A DNA stretch of 51,707 bases from Bradyrhizobium diazoefficiens (GCF_018131015.1 NZ_JAFCJJ010000038.1:1-51707), one strand, 5' to 3'; positions 16,668 to 25,118 are shown, counted from the stretch's first letter. Notes: generated from the sequence alone by a model not told the origin. Program-made: numbers and translations.

Positions 16668-18008
16668 ATGTGGCAACGACTCTCCTTCAGCACACAATTG
16701 CTGCTTCCGCTCGGGGCGATGTTCATCGCAGCCCTTTTCATGGGCGGCGTCCTGCTGCACGTTTTCACGACCGGCCAGCTCGCCAGCGAGAACGAGCCGG
16801 CCCAGCGATCGACCCGGGCGGTGGCCGATGCCCTCAACAACGCCCTGCGTGCGTCCGACAACCCGCAACGGACGCTCGACGAATTTGTCCGGGCGCTGAA
16901 CGCGTCCTCGGATATCCAATTCCATCCTACGGAAGCCGGTTCTCGTCCGTTTACGCCGAGGCCCCTGCAAGGACCGCATGGCCCGCCGCAATGGTTCGTC
17001 AACTTCCTCAACATCCCGGACCTGCATATCGCGTTTCCCGTCACCATCAATGACCGGCGCGTCGGCGAGATCGTGTTCTCGCCCGACCTGTCGGCTGCGC
17101 TGTTTGAGACATGGGTCGGCTTTCTCGCGCTGGCCGGATTCGTCATCGCGCTCGCGGCGCTGACCGCCATGGTCGCCCGCGTCGTCGCAGGATCGGCACT
17201 GCGCCCCCTGCAGAATCTCGGCGATGGCCTGACGCGGATGCGGCGCGGCGATTACGCACGGCCGATCCCGGTCGAAGGACCGCCGGAGATCCGGTTGAGC
17301 TGCGAGGAGGCCAACGCGCTTGCCGCGACGCTCGCGCGGCTGAACCAGGACAATCGCGACCTGCTGCACCGCCTGGTGTCGCTCCAGGACAACGAGCGGC
17401 GCGACCTCGCCCGCGAGTTGCATGACGAGCTGGGGCCGCTGCTGTTCAGCATCCGCGCGGGCACGATCGCCCTGATCGAGGCCGCGCCGCAGCAGGGAAA
17501 TCTCGGCAACCCGGCGCAGCAGGTGCTGCAATCGGTCGAGGCGCTGCAGCAGACCAACCGCCGGATCCTGGACCGGCTGCGGCCGCTCTACATCGCGGAA
17601 TTGGGACTAGGCAGCAGCGTGCAGACGCTGCTCGGAAATTTTCGCCGGCAGGCGCCGCATATCGGCCTGACCGCCACGATCGATCCGGCGCTCAACGCGA
17701 TCGAGGGACCGCTGGCACAGACCATCTACCGCGTGATCCAGGAAGCGCTGACCAACGTGCTGCGCCATGCCGGGGCAAGCAGCGCCCATGTCCAGGCGGT
17801 CATCGTCGGCGAGGCGCTGGCGGTCGAGATTTCCGACGACGGCGGCGGCTTTCCCGCCGAGAACGTGTTCGGCCGCGGGCTCACCGGCATGCATGAGCGC
17901 GTGCGCGCGCTGAGCGGGTCGCTGTCACTGCTGCGCGCGGATCAACGGACCTATGTGCGCTGCAGCCTGCCACGCGAGCCGACGCGGAACGAGCCGGCGT
18001 CCAGCTAA
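16668..18008 (+). CDS. Sensor histidine kinase, HisKA_3/UhpB type
   Basis: This 446-residue membrane kinase has an N-terminal helix (LLPLGAMFIAALFMGGVLL) and an extracytoplasmic sensor of about 110 residues. A second helix follows (GFLALAGFVIALAAL), then a HAMP-like region (AGSALRPLQNLGDGLTRM). The HisKA_3 phosphoacceptor is His252 in ARELHDELGPLLFSI. The HATPase has QEALTNVLRHAGAS, ISDDGGGF and GRGLTGMHERV. It is divergent from the LuxR regulator at 15935-16579 and presumably phosphorylates it. The signal is unknown. The TAA stop lies inside a 22-bp remnant of the 99-bp repeat, so the C-terminus may have been set by repeat insertion. Confidence 0.92.
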   Translation: MWQRLSFSTQLLLPLGAMFIAALFMGGVLLHVFTTGQLASENEPAQRSTRAVADALNNALRASDNPQRTLDEFVRALNASSDIQFHPTEAGSRPFTPRPLQGPHGPPQWFVNFLNIPDLHIAFPVTINDRRVGEIVFSPDLSAALFETWVGFLALAGFVIALAALTAMVARVVAGSALRPLQNLGDGLTRMRRGDYARPIPVEGPPEIRLSCEEANALAATLARLNQDNRDLLHRLVSLQDNERRDLARELHDELGPLLFSIRAGTIALIEAAPQQGNLGNPAQQVLQSVEALQQTNRRILDRLRPLYIAELGLGSSVQTLLGNFRRQAPHIGLTATIDPALNAIEGPLAQTIYRVIQEALTNVLRHAGASSAHVQAVIVGEALAVEISDDGGGFPAENVFGRGLTGMHERVRALSGSLSLLRADQRTYVRCSLPREPTRNEPASS

Positions 18009-18027
18009 AGCGCGACGAGATTGGGAT
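18006..18027. repeat. Remnant of the 99-bp repeat
   Basis: TAAAGCGCGACGAGATTGGG matches the start of the copy at 4730 with one change. It fills the whole gap between the convergent stop codons of the kinase (18006-18008) and the NTF2-like gene (18028-18030). Confidence 0.8.
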
Positions 18028-18393
18028 CTAGCACGCGCAGCCGCCGTGCGGGGCCTGCCGTGCCGGCTCGCACAGCGTGCTGTGGATCTTGCCTTCGGGG
18101 CTGAAGCGAAACGAGGCGCGGATGCGCAGCGCGCCCGCGACGGAGTATTCGAGGTCGATGCCGTGCGGCACGGGCTTGATCTCCTCGAGGCCGAAGCCCG
18201 CCGACGAGAAGGTGCTGAGCCGCGGCCCCCAATAGGTTTCGAGCTCGCGCCGTCCGCGATAGTGCTGCGTGCCGTTGCAGGAACATTCGACCTGGGCATC
18301 CTCCGCGTAGAGGTCGAGCAGCGTCGCGAGGTCGCCGTTCCGGCAGGCATCGACCCAGTCGACGACAATTCCCATCTGATCAATATTGCTCAC
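18028..18393 (-). CDS. NTF2-like (SnoaL-type) protein
   Basis: This small protein of 121 residues has an NTF2-like cone fold, seen from VDWVDACRNGDLATLLDLYAE, then FSSAGFGLEEIKPV, and RIRASFRFSPEGKI. Such proteins bind or isomerise small ligands, but no catalytic pair can be assigned here. The C-terminus is Cys-rich (GGCAC). The start is a GTG at 18393; an ATG at 18375 would remove six residues. It is convergent with the HisKA_3 kinase, 19 bp apart. The function is unknown. Confidence 0.8.
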   Translation of the reverse strand: MSNIDQMGIVVDWVDACRNGDLATLLDLYAEDAQVECSCNGTQHYRGRRELETYWGPRLSTFSSAGFGLEEIKPVPHGIDLEYSVAGALRIRASFRFSPEGKIHSTLCEPARQAPHGGCAC

Positions 18394-18461
18394 GCAGAAA
18401 TCCTGGCTGCCGCGAAAAATTTGCGCGCGGCTTAGGCCTACACTCGTGAATGCTCGCTGAA

Positions 18462-18497
18462 TAATAAACCCCGGAGAACTGCGGGTTTCTCCCGGGG
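18462..18497 (-). terminator. Terminator of the cytochrome oxidase operon
   Basis: On the minus strand a hairpin of CCCCGGGAGAA and TTCTCCGGGG arms (18469-18497) is followed by TTTATTAT. It lies 15 bp after the SURF1 stop, at the end of the ctaC-to-SURF1 gene run. Confidence 0.88.
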
Positions 18498-18511
18498 AAC
18501 CTGCGGCCGCT

Positions 18512-19264
18512 TCAGCCCGGCCGCCGCCCCCTCACCCAGACCGCGAATGCGATCAGCACCGCGCCCGCGAGCGCGAACCAGGTGATGGCGTATTGCAGGT
18601 GGTCGTCCTTCAGATGCACGTCGAGCGGTCCCGGGCGCGGAATGCCGTTCTCGGGCGCGGGCTGCTCCAGGTCGATGTAGAACGGCGCGACCGAGCCCCA
18701 GCCGAGCGCGCTCGCGATTAGCAAATGATCGCGCACGAACCACAGCCGCCTGTCGCGGTTCTCCGCCGGCGTGAGTAAGCCCTGCGCTTCCGGGAAACGA
18801 AGATAGCCGGTGAGCGCTACCGGCACGCCGGTCACGAGCTTCTTCACCGCGCGATCCTCGACGCCGCGATCCTGCATCGTGTTCTCGACGAAGCCCGCGT
18901 CGATCACGACCATCGCGCCGCCCGGCAGGCGCGCCGGCAGGAAGGCCCAGGTGCCGGGCCCCGAGGCGTCCTTGCGCACCGCGGACCCGGACGAATAGAC
19001 CATCGCATCGGGCAGCGGCGCATAGGTCGCCGTGAGCTCGACGCGTCGGAATTCATCGCGCGCAGGGTTCAGCGCGGCCCATTGCGACGGCGGCGGCAGC
19101 GCAACCGGCGCAGCCGCAAGCCGCTCGGTGAGGGCCGCGATCAGTTCGTGCTTGGCGGCGCGCCGCTGCAATTGCCAGGCGCCGAGCGTCACAAAGGCCG
19201 CAGCGAGGAGCAGCGTGAACAGCGCGAAGCCGGCCACGCGGGGCTTGCGCAGGGTCTCGTTCAT
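18512..19264 (-). CDS. SURF1 family cytochrome oxidase assembly protein
   Basis: This 250-residue inner-membrane protein has N-terminal (GFALFTLLLAAAFVTLGAWQL) and C-terminal (YAITWFALAGAVLIAFAVWV) helices around a periplasmic domain. LGAWQLQR and the late FYIDLE / HLQYAITWF segments are typical of SURF1. The family helps insert heme a into subunit I. It overlaps the DUF983 gene as ATGA and is the last gene of the cta operon, followed by a terminator. Confidence 0.93.
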   Translation of the reverse strand: MNETLRKPRVAGFALFTLLLAAAFVTLGAWQLQRRAAKHELIAALTERLAAAPVALPPPSQWAALNPARDEFRRVELTATYAPLPDAMVYSSGSAVRKDASGPGTWAFLPARLPGGAMVVIDAGFVENTMQDRGVEDRAVKKLVTGVPVALTGYLRFPEAQGLLTPAENRDRRLWFVRDHLLIASALGWGSVAPFYIDLEQPAPENGIPRPGPLDVHLKDDHLQYAITWFALAGAVLIAFAVWVRGRRPG

Positions 19265-19668
19265 TTCGTGCGGTCGACCAGCCGGCCCGGCGCCGCCTTG
19301 TGGTGGAATTGCAGCGCGATCAGCAGCGACTTCATGGCGCGCAGCGGCAGCAGCGTGGTGGCGAGGATCAGCGGCAGCCACAGCACCGCGTGCAGCCAGA
19401 ACGGCGGCTGGTACTTGACCTCGACCACGAGCGCGCAGCCGACCACGATCGCGCCGGCCAGCATGATGATGAAGATCGCCGGGCCGTCGCCGGAATCGAT
19501 GAAGGCGTAGTCGAGACCGCAGCGCTCGCAGGCGGGCGCGAGCGTCAGGAAACCCGCATAGAGCTTGCCCTCGCCGCAGCGCGGACATTTGCAGGCAAGC
19601 CCGCGCAGCGCGCTTTGCAGGACGGTGGTCTCGGTCTCGGGCTCGGGAGTGCCTGCGGCGTCGTTCAT
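19261..19668 (-). CDS. DUF983 family membrane protein
   Basis: This 135-residue protein has two CxxC pairs, CPRCGEGKL and CERCGLDY, followed by two membrane helices (AIFIIMLAGAIVVGCALVVEV and an LWLPLILATTLLPL-type segment). DUF983 genes commonly sit between ctaE and SURF1 in alphaproteobacteria, so a role in oxidase assembly or metal/redox handling is inferred. The biochemical function is not established. It overlaps SURF1 by four bases and follows ctaE across a hairpin. Confidence 0.9.
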   Translation of the reverse strand: MNDAAGTPEPETETTVLQSALRGLACKCPRCGEGKLYAGFLTLAPACERCGLDYAFIDSGDGPAIFIIMLAGAIVVGCALVVEVKYQPPFWLHAVLWLPLILATTLLPLRAMKSLLIALQFHHKAAPGRLVDRTK

Positions 19669-19707
19669 GTGGCGGACTCTAGCACAGTTTCCGCCGAAAC
19701 CTCCGGC

Positions 19708-19743
19708 GGCAGAAAACGAAAGGGCGGCCCTGCGGCCGCCCCT
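19708..19743 (-). terminator. Intra-operon terminator-like hairpin after ctaE
   Basis: On the minus strand, GGGCGGCC-GCAG-GGCCGCCC is followed by a T-rich tract (CTTTCGTTTTC), 20 bp after the ctaE stop. DUF983 and SURF1 begin about 40 bp further on. They may therefore depend on partial readthrough, giving less assembly factor than structural subunit. Confidence 0.65.
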
Positions 19744-19763
19744 TCTGATCGATTCGCAGCGGC

Positions 19764-20654
19764 TCAGTGCGCGCCGTGGGCCATGGCCTCGGCGCCGTGT
19801 CCCCAGACATAGATGCAGAGGAACAGGAACAGCCAGACCACGTCGACGAAGTGCCAGTACCAGGCGGCGAACTCGAAGCCGAGGTGCTGCGTCGGGGTGA
19901 AGTGACCGGCATAGGCGCGCGCCAGGCAGACGGTCAGGAAGATGGTGCCGACCAGCACGTGGAAGCCGTGGAAGCCGGTCGCCATGAAGAAGGTCGCGCC
20001 ATAGACATTGCCGCCGAACGAGAACGCCGCGTGGCTGTACTCATAGGCCTGCACGCAGGTGAAGAGCGCGCCGAGCACGATGGTGAGGATCAGGCCGTAC
20101 TTCAGGCCCTGGCGATCGTTCTCGAGCAGCGCGTGATGCGCCCAGGTCACCGTGGTGCCGGAGGTGAGCAGAATCAGCGTGTTGAGGAGCGGCAGGTGCC
20201 AGGGATCGAAGGTCTCGATGCCCTTGGGCGGCCAGGTGCCCGGCACCGCGCAAGCGCCGGCCTGGGTACCAAGGCCGCAACCGAACACCGCATCGCGGGT
20301 GGCGTGGACGGCGTCGGCCGGGAACAGCGCCGCGTTGAAATAGGCCCAGAACCAGGCAACGAAGAACATCACCTCGGAGGCGATGAACAGGATCATGCCG
20401 TAGCGGTGATGGAGCTGCACGACGCGGGTGTGGTCGCCCTTGTACTGGGCTTCCTTGATCACGTCGCCCCACCAGCTCGCCATGGTGTAGAGCACACCGA
20501 TGGTGCCGACACCGAACACGATCGGCGCGGCCGAGAACATGTGGTGCATCCAGGCGATCGCACCGACCGCCATGACGAAGGCCGAGACGGCGCCGACCGC
20601 CGGCCACGGCGAGGGATCGACCAGGTGATAGTCGTGATGCTTTGCGGTCGCCAT
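19764..20654 (-). CDS. ctaE: Cytochrome c oxidase subunit III
   Basis: Subunit III (296 residues) of the aa3 terminal oxidase is an integral membrane protein with seven helices. Family segments include HHDYHLVDPSPWP near the start, GMILFIASEVMFFVAWFWAYF, and the C-terminal FAAWYWHFVDVVWLFLFLCIYVWG. It stabilises proton uptake and turnover of subunit I. The region around GLGTQAGACAVPGTWPPKGI is the usual loop before helix III. A purine-rich GAGGAGAGAG precedes the start. Confidence 0.97.
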   Translation of the reverse strand: MATAKHHDYHLVDPSPWPAVGAVSAFVMAVGAIAWMHHMFSAAPIVFGVGTIGVLYTMASWWGDVIKEAQYKGDHTRVVQLHHRYGMILFIASEVMFFVAWFWAYFNAALFPADAVHATRDAVFGCGLGTQAGACAVPGTWPPKGIETFDPWHLPLLNTLILLTSGTTVTWAHHALLENDRQGLKYGLILTIVLGALFTCVQAYEYSHAAFSFGGNVYGATFFMATGFHGFHVLVGTIFLTVCLARAYAGHFTPTQHLGFEFAAWYWHFVDVVWLFLFLCIYVWGHGAEAMAHGAH

Positions 20655-20732
20655 GTGCGGTCTCTCTCCTCAATCCCGTGCCTGTCCGGCACTTATCCCC
20701 TTGTTCCGACTGCCGGACCGTGATCCCGGCGA

Positions 20733-21365
20733 TCAGAGATTTCCTTTGCGCTTGTCGTCATCGCCGGATGCGAGCGGTTTCACTGCCGGCTCGCGCACCG
20801 GATAGAACGTGTAGGACAGCGTGATGGTGCCGAGCCCGTCATTGTCGTGATCGTCGGCGATCGACGGATCGACATAGAACACCACGGGCATCTCGCGCTT
20901 CTCGCCGGGCGCCATGGTCTGCTCGGTGAAGCAGAAGCAGTTGATCTTCTGGAAATACGACCCGACCGTCAGCGGCGCGACGTTGTAGGCGGCCTGTCCG
21001 GCGGTGGTGCGCGCGGCCTGGTTGGTCACGGTGTAATAGACCGTCGTGACCTGGCCGATATTGACCTCGATCTCGCTTTGCTCCGGCTCGAACTTCCAGG
21101 GCAGGCCGGGCGCGACGTTGGAATCGAAGCGCACCGCGATTTTCCGCGCGATCGGCCCGGTTGCGGGCGCCGAGGTCGCGACCTGGGTGGTGCCGTTGAA
21201 GCCGGTGGCGCGGCAGAACCAGTTGTAGAACGGCACCGCCGCGTAGGAGGCGCCGACCATGAGCGCGACCACGGCGCCGCAGATCGAGGCGACCAGCGCG
21301 TCGCGGCCGAGGCGCTTTTTGGCCGCCCGGCTCTGATCCCGCGATATGGTCGGCTCCCGATCCAT
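20733..21365 (-). CDS. ctaG: Cytochrome c oxidase assembly protein CtaG (Cox11)
   Basis: This 210-residue copper chaperone builds the CuB site in subunit I. It has one N-terminal membrane helix (ALVASICGAVVALMVGASYAA) and a periplasmic Ig-like domain. The Cu(I)-binding CFCF motif is in KINCFCFTEQ. PFYNWFCRATGFNGTTQ is a conserved family segment carrying another Cys. The start at 21365 (MDREPT) is chosen; the frame is open far upstream into coxF and ctaB sequence. It follows coxF by five bases. Confidence 0.96.
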   Translation of the reverse strand: MDREPTISRDQSRAAKKRLGRDALVASICGAVVALMVGASYAAVPFYNWFCRATGFNGTTQVATSAPATGPIARKIAVRFDSNVAPGLPWKFEPEQSEIEVNIGQVTTVYYTVTNQAARTTAGQAAYNVAPLTVGSYFQKINCFCFTEQTMAPGEKREMPVVFYVDPSIADDHDNDGLGTITLSYTFYPVREPAVKPLASGDDDKRKGNL

Positions 21366-21370
21366 CTTTC

Positions 21371-21547
21371 CTACATCGGCCTGACGAGTACGGCCGGTCC
21401 CTTGACCATGGTGACGGCGAAGAACAGCACCACGAGCACGCCGAGCGCGAGCGCGATCGCAATCGAGCGCTGACGACGGCTCTTCTTCTGCGCCTCGGTG
21501 AGGACGATTCCGTCTGGCTCGGGTTTGTCGGCCATTCCCGCGATCAT
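21371..21547 (-). CDS. Small cytochrome oxidase cluster protein, CoxF-like
   Basis: This 58-residue protein has one membrane helix (RSIAIALALGVLVVLFFAVTM) after a charged N-terminus (ADKPEPDGIVLTEAQKKSRR). Its ATG overlaps the ctaB stop as ATGA, which supports a coupled start; an internal ATG four codons later is also possible. Small single-helix proteins at exactly this place between ctaB and ctaG are found in other alphaproteobacteria and are called CoxF. A role in oxidase assembly is inferred from context alone. Confidence 0.85.
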   Translation of the reverse strand: MIAGMADKPEPDGIVLTEAQKKSRRQRSIAIALALGVLVVLFFAVTMVKGPAVLVRPM

Positions 21548-22488
21548 GCGCCCCCTGCCATCGAAACGAGCGACCGGAACACGACCTCTGCAAGCAGGGT
21601 CGCAAACAGTGCGAAGAGATAAAGGATGGAGAAGGCAAACAGCTTGCGGGTCGCGCGCAGCGACTGGCTGCGTTCACGGCGCAGATAGACGTTGATGGCG
21701 AGCACCAGCATGCCAGCGCCGAGCACCAGCGAGGTGACGCCGTAGATGGCGTCGAAATAGCCGAGCGCCCAGGGCGCCGCGGCCACCGCGATCAGGACGA
21801 TGGTGTAGAGCAGGATCTGCAGACGGGTCGCGTCGGGACCGGCGACGTTGGGCAGCATCGGAATGCCGGCGCGGGCGTAGTCGTCCGAGCGGAACAGCGC
21901 CAGCGCCCAGAAGTGCGGCGGCGTCCAGAAGAAGATGATGGCGAACAGCAGCAGCGGCTCAACGTCGACGGAGCCGGTCACCGCGGCCCAGGCCACCACC
22001 GGCGGCAGCGCGCCGGCGGCGCCGCCGATCACGATGTTCTGCGCGGTCCAGCGCTTCAGGCCCATCGTGTAGATCACGACATAGAAGAAGATGGTGAAGG
22101 CGAGCAGCGCGCCCGCGATCCAGTTGACGAGGATGCCGAGCGTCATCACCGAGAAGAAGGCGAGCGTCATGCCGAACGCCATCGCCTCGGGCCTGGTGAC
22201 GCGGCCGCGCGGAATCGGCCGGTTCGCCGTGCGCGACATGACGGCGTCGATGTCGCCCTCGAGCGCCATGTTGAGCGCGCCGGAGGCGCCGGCACCGACG
22301 GCGATGCAGAGCAGCGCGGTGATCGCCAGCACGGGGTGGAAATGTCCAGGCGCCATCGCCATCCCGACCAGGGCGGTGAAGATCACCAGCGACATCACCC
22401 GCGGCTTCAAGAGCGCGATGTAATCGCCGACCTCCGCTTCGGAGATCCTTGGATTGATGTCGATGGCGTTGTGGTCGAGGACGGACAC
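21544..22488 (-). CDS. ctaB: Protoheme IX farnesyltransferase (heme O synthase)
   Basis: This UbiA-family membrane enzyme adds a farnesyl group to protoheme, giving heme O for the aa3 oxidase. The family motifs are ALLKPRVMSLVIFTALVGM, the first Asp-rich site near EGDIDAVMSRTANRPIPRGR, and the second near FFWTPPHFWALALFRSDDY. I chose the GTG at 22488 (MSVLDHNAIDINPRIS, 314 residues), which matches the usual N-terminus. The longer form starting at 22530 would begin inside a GC-rich hairpin. Confidence 0.94.
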   Translation of the reverse strand: MSVLDHNAIDINPRISEAEVGDYIALLKPRVMSLVIFTALVGMAMAPGHFHPVLAITALLCIAVGAGASGALNMALEGDIDAVMSRTANRPIPRGRVTRPEAMAFGMTLAFFSVMTLGILVNWIAGALLAFTIFFYVVIYTMGLKRWTAQNIVIGGAAGALPPVVAWAAVTGSVDVEPLLLFAIIFFWTPPHFWALALFRSDDYARAGIPMLPNVAGPDATRLQILLYTIVLIAVAAAPWALGYFDAIYGVTSLVLGAGMLVLAINVYLRRERSQSLRATRKLFAFSILYLFALFATLLAEVVFRSLVSMAGGA

Positions 22489-22514
22489 TGAATTCAACTC
22501 GCTTCGTGATAGAG

Positions 22515-22541
22515 CCGCGGCGCCCGTCACGGGCGCCGCGG
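22515..22541 (-). promoter_or_regulatory. GC-rich hairpin between ctaD and ctaB
   Basis: A perfect 12-bp stem, CCGCGGCGCCCG/CGGGCGCCGCGG, with a TCA loop lies 10 bp past the ctaD stop. No T-tract follows on either strand, so it is not a standard terminator. It may stabilise or mark processing of the ctaCD part of the mRNA. Confidence 0.6.
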
Positions 22542-22551
22542 GAGTTTCGGC

Positions 22552-24177
22552 TTACTGCACGCGGGGCAGCACTTCGAACTGGTGGAAGGGCGGCGGCGAG
22601 GGCAGCGTCCATTCCAGCGTGGTCGCACCTGCACCCCAGGGGTTGTCGCCCGCCGGCACCTTCTTCATGAAGGCCTCGATCACGCAGTAGAGGAAGATCA
22701 GCACGCCGAAGCCGGAGATGTAGGAGCCGACCGACGAGACCAGGTTCCAGCCCGCGAAGGCATCGGGATAGTCGACATAGCGGCGCGGCATGCCCGACAG
22801 GCCGAGGAAGTGCTGCGGGAAGAACACCAGGTTGACGCCGACGAAGGTGACCCAGAAGTGCGCCTTGGCCAGCGTCTCGTTGTACATGTAGCCCGACATC
22901 TTCGGGAACCAGTAGTACCAGCCGGCGAAGATCGCGAACACCGCGCCAAGCGACAGCACGTAGTGGAAGTGCGCGACGACGTAGTAGGTCTCCTGCAGCA
23001 CGCGGTCGACGCCGGCGTTCGCCAGCACGACGCCGGTGACGCCGCCGACCGTGAACAGGAAGATGAAGCCCACCGCCCAGATCATCGGGGCGCGGAACTC
23101 GATCGAGCCGCCCCACATCGTAGCGATCCAGGAGAAGATCTTCACGCCGGTCGGAACCGCGATCACCATGGTGGCGGCGACGAAATAGGCCTGCGTCGCC
23201 GACGACATGCCGACCGTGTACATGTGGTGCGCCCACACCACGAAGCCGATGCCGCCGATCGCGACCATGGCGTAGGCCATGCCGAGATAGCCGAACACGG
23301 GCTTGCGCGAGAAGGTGGAGACAATCTGGCTGATCATGCCGAAGCCGGGCAGGATCAGGATGTACACCTCGGGATGGCCGAAGAACCAGAACAGGTGCTG
23401 GAACAGCACCGGATCGCCGCCGCCGTCGGGCGAGAAGAACGTGGTGCCGAAATTGCGGTCGGTCAGCAGCATGGTGATCGCGCCGGCGAGCACCGGCAGC
23501 GACAGCAGCAGCAGGAACACCGTCACCAGGATCGACCACACGAACAGCGGCATCTTGTGCAGGGTCATGCCCGGCGCGCGCATGTTGAAGATCGTGGTGA
23601 TGAAGTTGATGGCGCCGAGGATCGAGGAGGCGCCGGCAAGGTGCAGCGACAGGATCGCGAAGTCGACGGCCGGGCCCGGATGGCCCGAGGTCGACAGCGG
23701 CGCGTAGATGGTCCAGCCCGCGCCGACGCCGTTGGCGCCCGGCTCGCCCTCGACGAAGGTCGAGAGCAGGAGCAGCGCGAAGGAGGCCGGCAGCAGCCAG
23801 AACGAGATGTTGTTCATGCGCGGGAACGCCATGTCGGGCGCACCGATCATCAAGGGCACGAACCAGTTGCCGAAGCCGCCGATCATCGCCGGCATGACCA
23901 TGAAGAAGATCATGATCAGGCCGTGGCTGGTCACGAAGACGTTGTAGGTGTGCGTCTCGTGGAAGATCTGCACGCCCGGATACATCAGCTCGGCCCGGAT
24001 CGCGACCGACATCGCGGCGCCGATGACGCCGGCGATGACCGCGAAGATCAGGTACATCGTGCCGATGTCCTTGTGGTTGGTCGAATAGACGTAACGCCGC
24101 CATCCGGTCGGATGGGCGTGCTCGTCATGTCCGTGGTCTTGCGCGTGATCGCCGTGTGCCGCTGCGCTCGTTGCCAT
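22552..24177 (-). CDS. ctaD: Cytochrome c oxidase subunit I
   Basis: The catalytic subunit (541 residues, 12 helices) carries heme a and the heme a3-CuB centre. Visible ligands are the helix II His in SHGLIMIFFMVMPAMIGGFG, the CuB His with cross-linked Tyr in FFGHPEVYILILPGFG, the two CuB His in WAHHMYTVGM, and the heme a/a3 His pair in VAHFHYVLSLG. The ATG at 24177 is preferred over a TTG two codons earlier; GGCAGGA lies upstream. The His-rich N-terminal tail (HGDHAQDHGHDEHAH) is variable in this family. It is encoded with ctaC upstream. Confidence 0.98.
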   Translation of the reverse strand: MATSAAAHGDHAQDHGHDEHAHPTGWRRYVYSTNHKDIGTMYLIFAVIAGVIGAAMSVAIRAELMYPGVQIFHETHTYNVFVTSHGLIMIFFMVMPAMIGGFGNWFVPLMIGAPDMAFPRMNNISFWLLPASFALLLLSTFVEGEPGANGVGAGWTIYAPLSTSGHPGPAVDFAILSLHLAGASSILGAINFITTIFNMRAPGMTLHKMPLFVWSILVTVFLLLLSLPVLAGAITMLLTDRNFGTTFFSPDGGGDPVLFQHLFWFFGHPEVYILILPGFGMISQIVSTFSRKPVFGYLGMAYAMVAIGGIGFVVWAHHMYTVGMSSATQAYFVAATMVIAVPTGVKIFSWIATMWGGSIEFRAPMIWAVGFIFLFTVGGVTGVVLANAGVDRVLQETYYVVAHFHYVLSLGAVFAIFAGWYYWFPKMSGYMYNETLAKAHFWVTFVGVNLVFFPQHFLGLSGMPRRYVDYPDAFAGWNLVSSVGSYISGFGVLIFLYCVIEAFMKKVPAGDNPWGAGATTLEWTLPSPPPFHQFEVLPRVQ

Positions 24178-24263
24178 TTTCAAATCCTGCCTTGCGTCCC
24201 GTTCGGACCGTGTGCGGTCCCGCCCTTTATCTCGCTTCCAGTCCCCGCGCCGTCACCCGACGC

Positions 24264-25118
24264 TTACTGCGTCGGGCCGGCCGCGGAGGCGTAGGTGCTG
24301 GTGCCGCCGCTCGCGAATTTCTTCTTCGCCGCCTCGACCCAGGAGGCGAACTCCTGGTCGCTGACCACGCGGATCGCGATCGGCATGAAAGCGTGATCCT
24401 TGCCGCACAGTTCCGAGCACTGGCCGTAATACATGCCGGTCTTGGTGGCCTTGAACCAGGTCTCGTTGAGCCGGCCGGGAATGGCGTCGATCTTGACGCC
24501 GAAGGCCGGCAGCGCGAAGGCGTGGATGACGTCGGCGCCGGTGGTCTGGACGCGAATCACCTTGTTGACCGGCACCACCATCTCGTTGTCGACGCCGAGC
24601 AGCCGCGGCTGCTTGTCCTGGGCCATCAGCGAATCGAATTCGAACTTGCCGTTGTCGGGATAGGCGTAGGACCAGTACCACTGCTTGCCGGTCGCCTTGA
24701 CGGTGACATCCGCCTTCGGCACGTCGAGCTCGAGGAACAGGAGGCGGAACGACGGCACCGCGATGCCAACCAGGATCAGCACCGGAACCAGGGTCCACAC
24801 CACCTCGATCAGGGTGTTGTGGGTGGTCCGCGACGGCACCGGATTGGCCCTGGCGTTGAACTTGACCACCACGACCACGAGCAGCGCCAGAACGAACAGC
24901 GTGATCACCGTGATCAGCACGGACAGGAAATTGTGGAACCAGACGATGTTGTCCATCACCGGGGAGCCGGATTCCTGAAGCTTCCACTCCCACGGCGCGG
25001 GCTGCCCGAGCTCGGCGAATGCCGCCCCGCCCGTCGCCAACGTGACGCCAGTCGCCACCAAGGCGATGGTGGCCAATCCCAGCAAATGCCGGCCCACCCG
25101 ACCCATCGACATCCTCAT
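24264..25118 (-). CDS. ctaC: Cytochrome c oxidase subunit II
   Basis: This 284-residue subunit receives electrons from cytochrome c at its binuclear CuA site. It has a signal peptide, two membrane helices (FLSVLITVITLFVLALLVVVV and LIEVVWTLVPVLILVG), and a periplasmic cupredoxin domain. The CuA ligands are in CSELCGKDHAFM, and the electron-entry aromatic patch is KQWYWSYAYP. It is the first gene of the cta operon. GGGGAG lies about 11 bases upstream of the start. Confidence 0.98.
   Translation of the reverse strand: MRMSMGRVGRHLLGLATIALVATGVTLATGGAAFAELGQPAPWEWKLQESGSPVMDNIVWFHNFLSVLITVITLFVLALLVVVVVKFNARANPVPSRTTHNTLIEVVWTLVPVLILVGIAVPSFRLLFLELDVPKADVTVKATGKQWYWSYAYPDNGKFEFDSLMAQDKQPRLLGVDNEMVVPVNKVIRVQTTGADVIHAFALPAFGVKIDAIPGRLNETWFKATKTGMYYGQCSELCGKDHAFMPIAIRVVSDQEFASWVEAAKKKFASGGTSTYASAAGPTQ

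Noticed and set aside
21959..24103. Minus-strand frame of 714 codons across ctaD and ctaB
   Set aside because: It lies in another frame of two certain genes and is Arg/His-rich with no family match.
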